The notes under the pieces are model-generated. The model was not told where the DNA came from. It did not search any database and worked only from the letters and a program-made list of their open reading frames with translations. From Perkinsus chesapeaki (taxonomy: Eukaryota; Perkinsozoa; Perkinsida; Perkinsidae), in contig JAAPAO010000109.1 of NCBI GenBank assembly GCA_013115145.1, forward strand, positions 1 to 64,000: DNA of 64,000 bases, read 5' to 3'. Of the stretch, positions 51,853 through 63,182 are shown one piece after another (position 1 is the first letter of the stretch; the number at the start of each line of letters is the position of its first letter). A program made the translations under genes and the position numbers.

Positions 51853-51968
51853 TAACATGATAATAACATTACTGTTATATTTCCTGATCTACGTGTCTTC
51901 CCGTTTATCACTATTCATGCTGCTGTTGTTGTTGTCCTCTTAAGTTATAGAGTACCTATTTATATAGT

Positions 51969-53196
51969 ATGTTTGGACAACAGATTAACGGTCCTGGAGC
52001 TGCAGCTACACTTATATTAGAGGATCAGATGAAACGAATAGTAACTAATGATGCCAGAATAAAGTAATAATAATTAGGGAAGGGTGTTTATTATTATACA
52101 CAAACAGGCATAAGGAGAAGATGGCTGGGCTAATACCTCGAGGGAATGATTCTCCATTTGGAGACTTTCCATCAGATTATAAGCCTCAAAGGAATCTTAT
52201 GAATACCATAGGCTTAGCTAGAGCTAGACCAAAGGTAATGTTAACTATACTATACAACTGAGTAATAACTATGTGGAACTATGTTAGAATATCGAACGAG
52301 TTGGTCCTAAAGGGCCAGCTAGACCAGATTGTATACCACCACCAATAGCTGGGGCATACCGTCGTAAACCTATTAAAGCTACAGAGTTTAGAAGGTTCTA
52401 TGATAGGGGGGATTTACCTATACAGGTGACAAGAGTGGCTTTAGGTAGGTGTAGTTGTTATTATTATAATAGATATCACATGCTGGTACATGGAATAAGA
52501 TAGCATGGAAAGTTGATATAGATAAGTTAGATTATCATCATTATTTACCTATATTCTTTGATGGTATAAGAGAGAAAGAAGAGCCTTATAGGTAGTATTA
52601 TCAACCCATATCATCATCACTTAACATCATATTATATAGGTTTCTAGCTGTACAAGGAGTATATGATTTATTAGAGAGAGGTGGTTCTAGAATATTACCT
52701 GTTATACCACAGCTTATTATACCTATTAAAACAGCTTTAAATACTAGAGATCCTGAGGTTATTGCTACTACATTAAAGGTAGTACTATTTTAAGTAGTCA
52801 GACTATATTGTTATTATTATTAATAGATGTTACAATCATTAGTCTTATCTGGTGATATGATAGGTGAGGCTTTAGTGCCTTATTATAGACAGATATTACC
52901 TATATTTAATATATTTAAGAATTCTAATATTCATTCCAAGGATAAAATGGACTATGGTAATACATAGTAGATGTAGCTTCTGAATTATGGTAATATGGTA
53001 GGTCAAAGGAAACGATTGGTATTGGGGGATCTAGTTGAAGAGACTCTAGAGATATTTGAGATACATGGTGGTGAGGATGCCTTCATTAATATTAAGTATT
53101 ATTATTATTACTGTCCTCCATTTAGTACATTGAAATCGCTGTTGTTGTAGGTATATGATACCAACATATGAATCAGTATGTGAAATAGATAAATAG
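51969..53196 (+). CDS. PACRG: Parkin co-regulated gene protein (PACRG), 8 exons
   Basis: PACRG is a HEAT/ARM-like protein of the inner junction between A and B tubules of axonemal doublets. Exons are 51969-52063, 52108-52234, 52288-52425, 52473-52591, 52640-52778, 52827-52956, 53002-53095 and 53151-53196, giving 295 residues with every junction in frame. Diagnostic blocks are [99 protein letters not shown] and YMIPTYES. Together these match PACRG over nearly its whole conserved core. The N-terminal part (about 75 residues) is divergent. Introns are 44-55 bases and AT-rich. Its presence implies motile flagella. Confidence 0.95.
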
Positions 53197-53349
53197 ATGA
53201 TGAGATATTATTACATGTAATTAAATACCTTCACCCCCACCGCCGCCCCTCGGCTATTGTCGTAATAACAATGTAAAAGAAGAGAAGTGTTATTGTTATG
53301 AGTCGTCAATTAGTAGTAAAAAGTAGTATCTCTCGTAACATAAAAACAT

Positions 53350-56300
53350 ATGACAGCACAACCAGGCGTAGATGGGGACTCAAGCGATAACTTTAGAGCA
53401 AATGAGGTGAAGTTCCTACAGGAACAACATTCAGCTGTAAGGGAACTAGATGGGGTATAGAAAGGATGATAGTGCGGTGCATGGTAGGCAGTGGAAGCAT
53501 TAGCAAGGATAGAGGAACAAAGGGATGAGGCACGTGTTATAATAAAGGATTATGAAACTAATCAAGATACTGTTGAAAAGGAGTAACTATTAACGAGATA
53601 CTCGTGCTATTAAGATAAAGTGTAACAGATATGAAAGTGATCTTAAGGATTTAAGAGAATTAGAACAGGAAGAGAGAGAACAGAGGATACAATTACAACA
53701 GCATAATGAGAATATAAGAGAGGCTGCAGTTACTAATACTAATATTAAGGATATGAGTAATATACTACATAAGTAAGGGTGTACAGCAGTAAGGATACTT
53801 ACAGTTAAAAGTGAGGAGGATTCACTTGTTAAGTTGAAAGCAGAACAGAAAGGGAATGTAGCAGAGGAGATCAGATTAGAGGGTATTGCTGATGAGTTTA
53901 GGAATATGAAAAAACTCAATGAGGAACAAGTAATTGGCAATTGGGCGAGGGATAGTTATTAATAATGTAAAAAGGTTGTATTCATCGAGAATGAATCAGC
54001 CAAAGTGAGAGAGATGCTCCGTCAGACAGTTAAAGAGCAAGAACAGATAGCATCAGCAATAAAGAATATGGAAGCACAGGTGATGTGGAGATAGCTATAG
54101 TTGGGTATATAATGAGTAATAATAGGCTAAAGCTGAGATGGATACCTTAGAGGAGACATTGAAGAAAGAGAAAAAACGCAATACAGAACTATTGCAGCAA
54201 TGTCGACATAATGAGGTGGTGGTTTTTATGAGGGAAAGGGGAATAAGGAGTATAGTTGATAATTATGATAGGTAGCTGAGAGGAGAATGAGACAAGAAAT
54301 AACTGAAATGAGAAGATTATGTGATGAAGAGAGAAAGGAATTAGTTAGACTTGAGGTAGTAGTCCTCAGCTCGACCTACTACGGGTGGCTCATGTATCAC
54401 CAGCAGCAGCAGCACCGATGTTTGCCGAGTAGCGCAAGTGGTGCATATTGCATATTGTTACGTAGCCACTTTTTAGAATTAGAACACCGTTTGGAGCCTT
54501 CGGTGATCGTGGAGTGCTCAGGATCTGTCAGGCTATGCGAGATGGTTCAGCATACGAACATGAACAATATATAAAAGAGAAAGGAGATTTAGTTAGGCGT
54601 TTAGAGTTATTAAGGGATCAGAATGAGAAGTAGGTCATAACCAACTACAACGCAAGGTGTAGTAAGCAAGGCTTACTTATTATTCAGATACAGTGCATCG
54701 ATAACTGAGGTGGAGGCTAATAATGAGAAGGCACGAGAAAAGTATAACGAACAAGCTGACAAGTTCCGAGATATGGGAGACCAGGTGGGAGGCCAAGATG
54801 ATAGTAATATGAATATGTTTTAGTATATGTTAATATAGGTGTATCGGCTTATGGACCAACTACGAATGACACAATTAGAAAGACGCAAGAGGATAGAGTC
54901 GGTATCAGAGAGAAGAAAGAGAGCTGATCATTTAGAGAATGCCAATGCCCAATCATTGGCTAGAATACAGATTGAACATGAAGCTAGACAAAATGCTGAA
55001 GCTGCATTAAGGAAGGCTGAGCAAGTAGTCATTATCAGCAGCGGCATTATAACATATAGGTTGATGATATGCCAATGGTCATGTGAAAGGTGCTAAACCT
55101 TTTACGCAAGAAACAGAGGTCATTAGAAGAAACACATGTTATGGCAATAAGAGTTAAAGAAAAGACAGAAAGGGATGCTAGTCAACTTAAAGATAACGTA
55201 ATGATACTAAACTTCATAGGCCACAGGCGACCTCCTAATTTACTGTGGTTATTAGCTTACCGCACTTAACACAAGAAATCAATATCTTATTAATAGAGTA
55301 GATGGACAAGAGGAGGATTCATCAGCATTAAAACAACGAATAGCTGAGACACAGCGGGAACTTCACAAGCTACGACAGACTGTAAGTAGTGGTATTGGCG
55401 CGGATAAGTAGTGACTATGTATAGGACAAAGAATTGAGGGGACAGCTGCTCGTCAGTGAGGATGCCGAGGCTGAGCTATCAGCAGATATAGCTAAACTTG
55501 ATGCTGAGATAGACTTTGTAAAGAGAACGGATATGTTGGATGAGAATGGAAGAATGAAACCAATACAGATTGAAAGTGATGGATCAGATCTAGTCTCGAG
55601 ATTACAGGTCAAAATATAGAAGGATAAAATAGCAGATAAACTGAGCAGATAAATGAGTTCCTGTATAGAGCTCAACAAGAACCAAGAGAGGCAGTCGCTC
55701 TTATTATTGAGAAGCTATCTCATCTACTAGAACTAATACATGGTGCACAGAGTCAAGGCGATCAGTAAGCATCATTAGCATCATTAGAAGAAGAGGCATC
55801 TCTTATAATCTGGTATTTAGATATCTTGGTGATCTTGATCGGTCTAATGGGTATATGAATAGTTTAAGGAAGAAGAACAGAGAATTATTAGAAGATGTGG
55901 TTACACTTGAGAGGTTCCGTGGAAGGACACTTCTACAAGTATTACTCACGGCGTATTCTCGAGATGATAGCCTAGCGTAGGAAGTTTAGGTTATCACTAA
56001 CGCGCTTTCATGTACTGGTGGCAAAAAGCCTAATCTATTATTAAGAGGACTGGGATACACTGTCCCAGAGGTTTACGAGCTTATAAGGATGTTGCATGCG
56101 GCAGATAGTGCAGAAGATATTGAACTTATTGACTTGGCCAAAAATGGTAGGGTTCAATATGAGAATGGTATCCGGTTGCATCGGGTTTATCCATCAGATC
56201 TGAATGACGAGGCTATACCACTTGTATGTGAAATAATTAATATGTTATCCTATCTCAAGCAATTGGATGTATCAGAGAACTATATAACACCTGAAGGGGT

Positions 56301-56672
56301 TGGTAAATTAGCAGAGTTCATAAAAGGCATGGAAGGAGTGACGGCAATAATACAAGATGATGATAAAATAACAGCAAACTCTGGAGCACAGACCAGGATT
56401 CAAGTAGGAAGACTTTACAATATCCAAGCGAATCCATTTTAAACTTCAATTATCAGATAAGGATCGGTGACCAACGATTCTTGGATGAGACAGATATGAA
56501 AACTCAAAGGGTTATGGGGAGCGACCTTTCTGATCACAAGTCGGGGGGTGGACCAGAGAAGGCCATGGAACTCCTCAGTGATGCTGATACATTCTTAGAG
56601 AGTTCAGAACAAAAGCACAAAGGAGAGGCATCCAATGAGCTACCCCCTATTAAGCCTCCATCATCAACATGA
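53350..56672 (+). CDS. Long coiled-coil protein with LRR-like C-terminus, about 17 exons
   Basis: Reading exon by exon (53350-53454, 53488-53582, 53629-53756, 53805-53929, 53975-54079, 54126-54215, 54272-54355, about 54466-54629, 54688-54784, 54839-55024, 55090-55197, 55256-55381, 55425-55607, 55649-55764, 55821-55938, 55990-56403, 56457-56672) gives roughly 819 residues. Residues up to about 600 are almost continuous coiled coil (IKDYETNQDTVEKEYESDL, TLEETLKKEKKRNTELLQ). The tail has a leucine-rich-repeat-like unit (LKQLDVSENYITPEGVGKL) and a Pro/Ser end. The exact family is not recognised; adjacency to PACRG makes an axonemal or basal-body role plausible. A frame stopping at 56442 is intron read-through: splicing 56404-56456 extends the protein. 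The join at 54356-54510 is unresolved. Confidence 0.65.
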
Positions 56673-58019
56673 TTCACTTCATTTCTGTAGCTGTATGCAA
56701 ATACATTGCTTGCGTTTGGTATAGCTCCATACTCTGAACTGCTTGGATCGTCTCATGGTGGGCTCTCATAGAAGAGCTGGGAGTGGTTTAGAGCTCTCCA
56801 CTTATACGCATTGCATCCCAGTAATGATTGAACGAGTTTGATATGTACGGTGAGATAGGCGGATTTTGATGTACCTCATAACAGTGCTTGAGATTCATTC
56901 TTGTTGAGGAATGCCGATGATTCCTCGGCGATGAATGCTTGCACGTCTGTCGATTCGACAGTTAGAAGTCTTTCATGAATAATCGGGCTACTCTCCTTTG
57001 AGTATTTCGTGAGCCACAAATCGTGACTGAAAACTAATCTGCATTTTCCTCGATAGGATATCGAGGAGACTTCCGTTCCGGTTCATACTTAGGTGAATCT
57101 GGCGGTTATGGTGTGCCGTGCTCCATGCATAACGTTACACGAGTAGAACGGCTCCACTGGAGCCCACTATAGATTACTGCGCGGCGCTGAGTAACTGTTA
57201 TTCGTGCAGAAGTCAGGTGCAGTCAGTGCGCTTGCAGTTATTGTCCGAGGCTCGTAGTATTGGTTGCTCTGCCTCAAGCTCCTTTTTTGTGTTATTCGGA
57301 CGATTCCATCAACTGATATGCGACACGTGACGGTGCGCGCACAGGTGCCACAACTAGCACAGCAGTGTTGTCTAATAGTTTGGTCACTCGATCTCTTCAC
57401 GAGAGTCTCTCGCATGATTTCTTAATGTCGCATGAGCATGGAATGGATCACGGGTTGTGTGAATCCTAACCTGAGGAGACTCCACAATCATTCCGATTTC
57501 ATAACGTTATTCTGTTGAGGGGTAAGTATTCCTCAGCAAGTGCTTGTTGTGCATGCGTACGGTTTACCGGGGCAACCGTACGGAGTGAATACTCTTTTGG
57601 AGTTACCTTGTACTTTTTCCAGGTTACCGGTTCCACTCGCCGTACTTTCAAAGAGACCCTCGCACACTCTGCCGGGTTCTGGGTCTAGAGGATTCCCTTT
57701 AGCCGTCAATCCAGCTTTGGTCAATTTTTCCTTCCATAATTGCGGCACAGCCGCGTTTGCTTCCCCGAAAATGTGGAGAATGGATGGCATCTATTGGATG
57801 CCCGTCAACAGACTATATGTCCTTGCGAAATGCCCCTAGTGTCGAGCGAATATCCTGTACAATGAGCACTTGTCGCAACGGGCAATATCGAATATTAATT
57901 TACGAGTTTTCAATTTCCATTGACTATCGGAACAGTTTGCTATACTTAAGGGGGTTTGCAATTATCGTATCTACCGGATTTTAGGGGCTTCTTGCAGCAA
58001 GAATCTTGCTCAAGAAACG
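56673..58019. other. Intergenic region, GC-richer than its left neighbour
   Basis: About 1.35 kb with no supported gene. Overlapping open frames on opposite strands (57533-57790 minus, 57540-57839 plus) show no known domain. A short perfect palindrome (TTCTTGC-A-GCAAGAA, 57989-58003) lies 16 bases before the protease ATG. No signal-peptide or propeptide exon for the downstream protease could be identified here. Confidence 0.45.
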
Positions 58020-58934
58020 ATGCCAAGCTTCGCATCAACTCTCACCATCGCTATTGCTATGGAAGGCCGGTATGCGTATTATCCTAATGATGAATACTAT
58101 GACACCAAACAGAGGGCATACTTTAGTGCCATACGAGTTCCAGATGCATGGAGGAAGCTGCAAGGGCTCAAAAGAAGTTTCAGGACTATCGCTATAATCG
58201 ACTCTGGCATGGAGTCGACACATCCCGACTTGGAGGCTAATGCTGTGGTTGGGACAACCAGGCATGGGACAAAAGTGGCTGGTATCGCTGGGGCAGTTAT
58301 TAACAATAAGATAGGTATAGCTGGTCTCACAGATTACGTCAAGTTGATGCCGATTTACGATGGTGGACTTGAGACTGATGAAGCCACTTCTGCTTCTATT
58401 GAATACGCGGTTAACTCGCATGTAGATGTCATACTCTATACAGCAGGGCAACCTGCGCCATTTGGTGCTAAATCCGTCGCAGCCCTCAAGAAAGCTTCCG
58501 AGGCTGGTATCCCTTTTGTCTGTGCCGCCGGTAATAATAATCAGAATATCTCTAAACCTGAGCACATACGTTACCCCTGTGAATATACTAAAACCGTGGA
58601 TGTCGTTATATGTGTGGCTGCAACTACCGAGGATACAATGGACCTTCTATATACTAGCAACTATGCCCCCTTCATTGATGTGGCTGCTCTCGGAGATACT
58701 TACACAACATATGTCGGTAGGGATTATGGCAGCTGCTCTGGCACATCTGGTGCTGCTGCATTTATCGCTGGGGTGATAGCTATGATGAAAAGCGTATCCC
58801 AAGAGGCTTTAGATGGCCAGAGAATCAAGTCCATTATTAAAGAGACTAGCACTCCTGGAGTTAATAGGGGTGGCTTTCCCATGGTATTTGGAAGAGTGGA
58901 TGTCCTGTCAGCAGTAGAAAGAGTTATCGCTTAG
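58020..58934 (+). CDS. Subtilisin-like serine protease (S8), catalytic domain only
   Basis: A single exon encodes 304 residues. The catalytic residues are all visible: Asp61 in AIIDSGMESTHPDL, His82 in RHGTKVAGIAG, oxyanion Asn172 in AAGNNNQN and Ser243 in SGTSGAAAFIAG. The N-terminal phrase PNDEYYDTKQRAYF...PDAW resembles the start of the mature domain in secreted subtilisins. No signal peptide or propeptide is encoded before it, so the enzyme is either N-terminally truncated, has an upstream exon I could not find, or is unusual. Only 21 residues separate Asp from His, shorter than in typical subtilisins, and the usual HGTH is HGTK. Such proteases are numerous in Perkinsus; the biological target is unknown. 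Confidence 0.85.
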   Translation: MPSFASTLTIAIAMEGRYAYYPNDEYYDTKQRAYFSAIRVPDAWRKLQGLKRSFRTIAIIDSGMESTHPDLEANAVVGTTRHGTKVAGIAGAVINNKIGIAGLTDYVKLMPIYDGGLETDEATSASIEYAVNSHVDVILYTAGQPAPFGAKSVAALKKASEAGIPFVCAAGNNNQNISKPEHIRYPCEYTKTVDVVICVAATTEDTMDLLYTSNYAPFIDVAALGDTYTTYVGRDYGSCSGTSGAAAFIAGVIAMMKSVSQEALDGQRIKSIIKETSTPGVNRGGFPMVFGRVDVLSAVERVIA

Positions 58935-59380
58935 CTCAGTATATTCTATCTCGATGTTCCGGGTTAGTTTCATACTAACCAATTTCCACATGAGTTAGAC
59001 TAGGATTGTTTATTGAACTGGCATTAGTATCTTTGGTTGCTTGAAGTGGTATAACATGGTGGATTGAGCACCATATCTTATATACATGTCAATCGCCTCA
59101 AATATAGGGCAGCCAACCCGATCGAACTCTCCAGAGAATGACTCAACGATCAATCGAGAAGAAATTGTGGCGGAACAAGCCAAAATGAACACATTTTTGG
59201 CGTGCTATACTTACGACACCGACTTTGACTAGAAGTCTCGAACACGGCGAATGGCCATCATCACATATGTAAATTAGCGATCTTACTCAGCCTAACACCT
59301 TGCTGCTGGATATACACTTTATTACACCAACAACACAAGGAATATACAGAATCAGAAACAAACTTGCATGTTTTCTTGTG
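58935..59380. other. Intergenic region between convergent genes
   Basis: About 450 bases between the subtilisin gene (+) and the RAP-domain gene (-). A 60-codon minus-strand frame (59010-59192) has no recognisable features. This is probably the 3' untranslated regions of both genes. Confidence 0.4.
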
Positions 59381-61462
59381 TCAGGAAACACTTCTCGCCT
59401 CAATTCGTTTTTGCCATTTAATTTGACTTATCTTCTTAGCATGCTCTTTTCGTCTTATCTTAAGTCGTGTCATACCATCACTGACTATCTCTCTAATATA
59501 ATGTGCCTTTTCTCCATCAGATGACATATTCATCCATTCATCTTTTGATACTGGGCATATCTCGATACCAAGTCCTCTTAATAGGATATGTCGATACTTA
59601 CTCATAGCCGTCAGCTCACTGTACTCACCACCGTCATTAGTATCCCAACCACCACGATAAAAGTATTGACCTAATAGCAGTCCATTGAATATATAATCGT
59701 GCGGTATGAGCTATACTTTTTAATGGCTCTAAAGCAACACATTGCCGTACTGCTTGTAACCTCTCATCGCCATCCTTATCTAGTTTAGTCTGTGGTGTGC
59801 CGTCTGATGTACGTACGAAATCGACGAGAAACGGCCCAACGGTTATATTGAAATAGGTACGGTTGCAAACCTATGTGATGGAGTAATACGAGCAGCGATG
59901 ATGAGTATAGAGTATCTTCTTACTTGACCAGATATACGTCTTATATCTTGAGTCCATGGTGAAGGGGAAGCATCCCTACTTAAGTCTGCCACTTCAGCAT
60001 GTCTAACACGTAGTAATGTTTGCTGAGCTGATGGGCTTAGACTTGATACTGGGAAGGCACAGTGACCAATACGGAATGCTATTTCAAGACTCTGTTCAAG
60101 ATAGATGGTGAATCATGAGCAAGAGTGCTTTTGTACTACTTTTAAATGTATAAGACATTGTCTATCCTGATAAAGATCCGATTCATATCGTGCAACTTGG
60201 GCTAATAGTCTATCATAAGTAGCAGGTTTACCATAACAGAAATATCCAAGGCTAGCCAAAGCTCTACATGCCTTTAATAACGATATTCTATCTTCTATAC
60301 ATGATCCCAACGATCCTTCCAAACGAGTGAAGGTCCGCTCATCAAACATATCCAATAGGAATAAATGATAGCAAAGCTCAAGTGGGTTATTAGCATCATG
60401 AGCCTTTCTCAATACAGTAAGAATTAGATCTTTGAAGAATGAATTCCCTCTTGGACGGAGTCTTAGCCCAGCAAATAGGCCAAGTAACTCGGCTTGATCT
60501 GATGATGATAGTTTCAACCTCCACCGTCTGCCACTATGTAGGAATAAATATAATAAATTAGGTGTAGCATTGATGCTTGCAAAGGAACGTATTATAGATA
60601 GACGTTGTTGTGGGGATATCCTAACCACTTGGGTAGATAATTCCTCACATACAGCATCTAAGGCTGGGCCTCGAGAACGGAGCATACACAATGCCTCTAC
60701 CATATGTACCATTCTAACCCTTGATAACTGAGATACTCTACCCTTTATATCAAAATAACGATCCAATAGATGAAGTGCAGCTGGTGGGGCAATACCAATA
60801 GCAGCTAGTGACCTTAACATACTCCATGCATCTTGAGAGGAGCATTCCATAAACTGTTTGGCAAACTGCTCTTTACATATAACATTAGCAATACGACGAG
60901 GTAGGGCCGGTGGAGTAGGGCAGCCACGAAGGCTCAACTTAGCACATATACGTAGAGCATTGAGGAGTACATTTATATTAGCCATCTCATTTACTGTACT
61001 CTTCTTTAATGATGTATTATGAAGGCTATCCATAATAACCTGGGAGCATTGTTGTATCATATCATCAACAAACCCTTTTCCCAATGGTCTACTACTTGAT
61101 GATAATAATGCTAATGCTGATAAATAATCACTTGGTGAATCAGTTGATAAGAATAGTTTATGATGGTAATGTTGTAATATTAATTGCATATCATCATCAT
61201 TACTACTACCACCAGGTAAATGAAGATCCGTCATATTAGGTAAGATTGCCTCTAATACAGTCTGTATCCTCATTAATGGTATTCTATGATCCCCTCCACT
61301 ATTAGATATTATACGTATCTCATCAGCCAATTCTTTAATACTGCTATCATTCTTCTGCCTCACCAACCGACTGCTGCTACTACCCCCCGCTACTATACGC
61401 TTCCTTACTGCCCGTGTCACTGCTGCTGCTGCAGCTGGAGTAGTAGTAGGAGCAGGGACCAT
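59381..61462 (-). CDS. RAP-domain protein, probably organellar RNA-binding, 4 exons
   Basis: Exons 61462-60140, 60091-59924, 59870-59717 and 59670-59381 join in frame to 644 residues. Introns are 48, 53 and 46 bases. The ATG at 61462 is chosen because the frame above it begins with GTG. It opens a basic, Ala/Thr-rich, acid-free segment (VTRAVRKRIVAGG), compatible with a mitochondrial or plastid targeting peptide. The middle is a helical-repeat region (LLNALRICAKLSLRG, MVEALCMLRSRG, LLGLFAGLRLRPRG). The C-terminus is a RAP domain: MSKYRHILLRGLGIEICPV, then DEWMNM and HYIREIV. Helical-repeat plus RAP proteins (OPR, FASTK and apicomplexan families) bind organellar RNA and assist rRNA or mRNA processing. 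The exact RNA target cannot be told. Confidence 0.8.
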
Positions 61463-61585
61463 TATATACACTGCTTTCTACAACAGTATATAGTTTTATA
61501 ACGAAATCAATATAAATATTACAGAAACAACGTCAGCAACAGCAACAGCATCAGTAGCAGTAAGACATGCATATGGTGGTGGTGA

Positions 61586-62908
61586 TCATTTCTTAGTCAT
61601 TTTAAGTTTATATAAAGATCCATAATGTCCAAGATACAGTATTTCCTTTACATTGCCATCATCATTATTAAGTGGTTGCCCTGGACCATGTAGTATAAAT
61701 ATCCTTGGTAATGGACGATAACTTGATGCCCAATCTATTATATTATGTATCCATAATGATGCTTCATTCGGTGATGACCATGTTCGTTGTGGTGTTCGGG
61801 TTATAATAAGTGTTGGTGATTCAGGTGGTATATATTCCATTAATGTTGCTGCTGATACTATCCCCCCAGGTAGACTCCTTCTAGCTCTAGCTCGTCCAAT
61901 AGGATCTGCACATGCACCAAATACTCTACCACTATTATCATCACCCAATTGACGTGATGCTGATTCCTGTACTAATGTATCCCATAACTCTATAGACCCT
62001 GGGAATGCTTTAGGTTTCGAAACTGTTCTTGGGAATGAGTATACCCCTGGATCACATCGTTGAGCCCATTGTCTAGCCTCTATTAATATAGCACCACCAT
62101 CCTCACAGCAGTATGGATCTACCAATACATCCCTTCCTGGTACATAACGTGCCCCACATAGTGTAGCAGCTGCTACAGAGCTTCGTATATGTTTACCAGG
62201 GTAACGCTTATCCTCCCGGCTATTGGGCGATGGGGGCGAGGTGGACTGTCTAGAAGACTGGATGCCATCACAATGAGCATAATCTACCCAAAGTCCTACT
62301 CCTCCTCCTCCTCCACTACACTCCACATTGTCAGTTGCTGCAGTGTCTCCAAGTGTAGACAGATAAGGTGGGGTGACATAAAACATGAAGTTAGGATTAT
62401 CTCTAATAGGTGTTGGAATAGTATATGGATAGTTATTACGAAAGTATGATTGTATACCATGCCTCACTGCCCTCTGTACCTCAGCATCTCTCATACCACC
62501 AATACTACTGTAATCCCCATCAGATAACTTCACCCAGAATGATGATTCCGGCATAAATGAAGGTATTACATCTTTCAATGGTATATCATTCTTAACCCAT
62601 CTATATAAGGTATTCCTATCCCTACTGCATCTCCCATCACACCCTATAAGCCCTAGTACATTGTGTGCAACTCTCGATCGATATACAACCTTGAAAATAT
62701 CTTCAGGTGCTGCCGATGCCATAAATACCCCTTCATAATGCCGTTGTATATCCTTATTAACCTTCACAACTGGCAGCCCTAAGTTTTCCAGTTCAATATA
62801 CAGTGCATCAATCAAGAAGCGTGATGTCTTGGCTAGTACCGGACTTGGGAGATTGATGGAAGTGGATGGAAGGGTGGCTGCTGCTGCTGATGATGATGGT
62901 AATGGCAT
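61586..62908 (-). CDS. RlmL-like THUMP/methyltransferase homologue with degenerate active-site motifs
   Basis: A single exon encodes 440 residues from the ATG at 62908. Residues about 58-90 (YEGVFMASAAPEDIFKVVYR, SRVAHNVL) match the THUMP-type RNA-binding region of the RlmL/YcbY family of guanine-N2 rRNA methyltransferases. Residues 262-290 (VLVDPYCCEDGGAILIEARQ, then CDPGVYSF) correspond to the family's SAM-binding block, normally DPxCGxGTxxIEA. GACADP at 331-336 corresponds to the acidic motif II. The glycine loop is altered (CCEDGG), and the family's NPPY catalytic motif is not visible; PTLIITRTPQRTW lies where it would be expected. Residues 193-245 form a low-complexity Gly/Ser-rich insert. 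It may be inactive or divergent. The Ala/Ser-rich N-terminus could target an organelle. Confidence 0.65.
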   Translation of the reverse strand: MPLPSSSAAAATLPSTSINLPSPVLAKTSRFLIDALYIELENLGLPVVKVNKDIQRHYEGVFMASAAPEDIFKVVYRSRVAHNVLGLIGCDGRCSRDRNTLYRWVKNDIPLKDVIPSFMPESSFWVKLSDGDYSSIGGMRDAEVQRAVRHGIQSYFRNNYPYTIPTPIRDNPNFMFYVTPPYLSTLGDTAATDNVECSGGGGGVGLWVDYAHCDGIQSSRQSTSPPSPNSREDKRYPGKHIRSSVAAATLCGARYVPGRDVLVDPYCCEDGGAILIEARQWAQRCDPGVYSFPRTVSKPKAFPGSIELWDTLVQESASRQLGDDNSGRVFGACADPIGRARARRSLPGGIVSAATLMEYIPPESPTLIITRTPQRTWSSPNEASLWIHNIIDWASSYRPLPRIFILHGPGQPLNNDDGNVKEILYLGHYGSLYKLKMTKK

Positions 62909-63182
62909 GAATTAGATAACTAGTAGAGTGTTATGCATAAATAACAGTTTATACTGTAATACTACTGCCGTGGATAAGATTAGGACATACTATCAATCCA
63001 ACAGTACTAATAAGGAATGGTAGGAAACAGTGATGACGTTGTTGTTGTTGTTAATAACATTATACGTTAGTTCGGGCCTTCTTCTTAGGTTTAGGATCGG
63101 TATCAGTGGTGGTGGTGTTACTACTATTCGATACCGTGGTATCCTCCTATATACATTTCTTAATTCCTATCAACCCTCATCC

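Noticed and set aside
56404-56442. Coiled-coil gene ending at the stop near 56,442
   Set aside because: The last codons are intron sequence. Splicing 56404-56456 continues the frame for another 71 residues.
57533-57839. Opposite-strand open frames upstream of the subtilisin gene
   Set aside because: Neither resembles a propeptide, signal peptide or known family, and they overlap each other almost completely.
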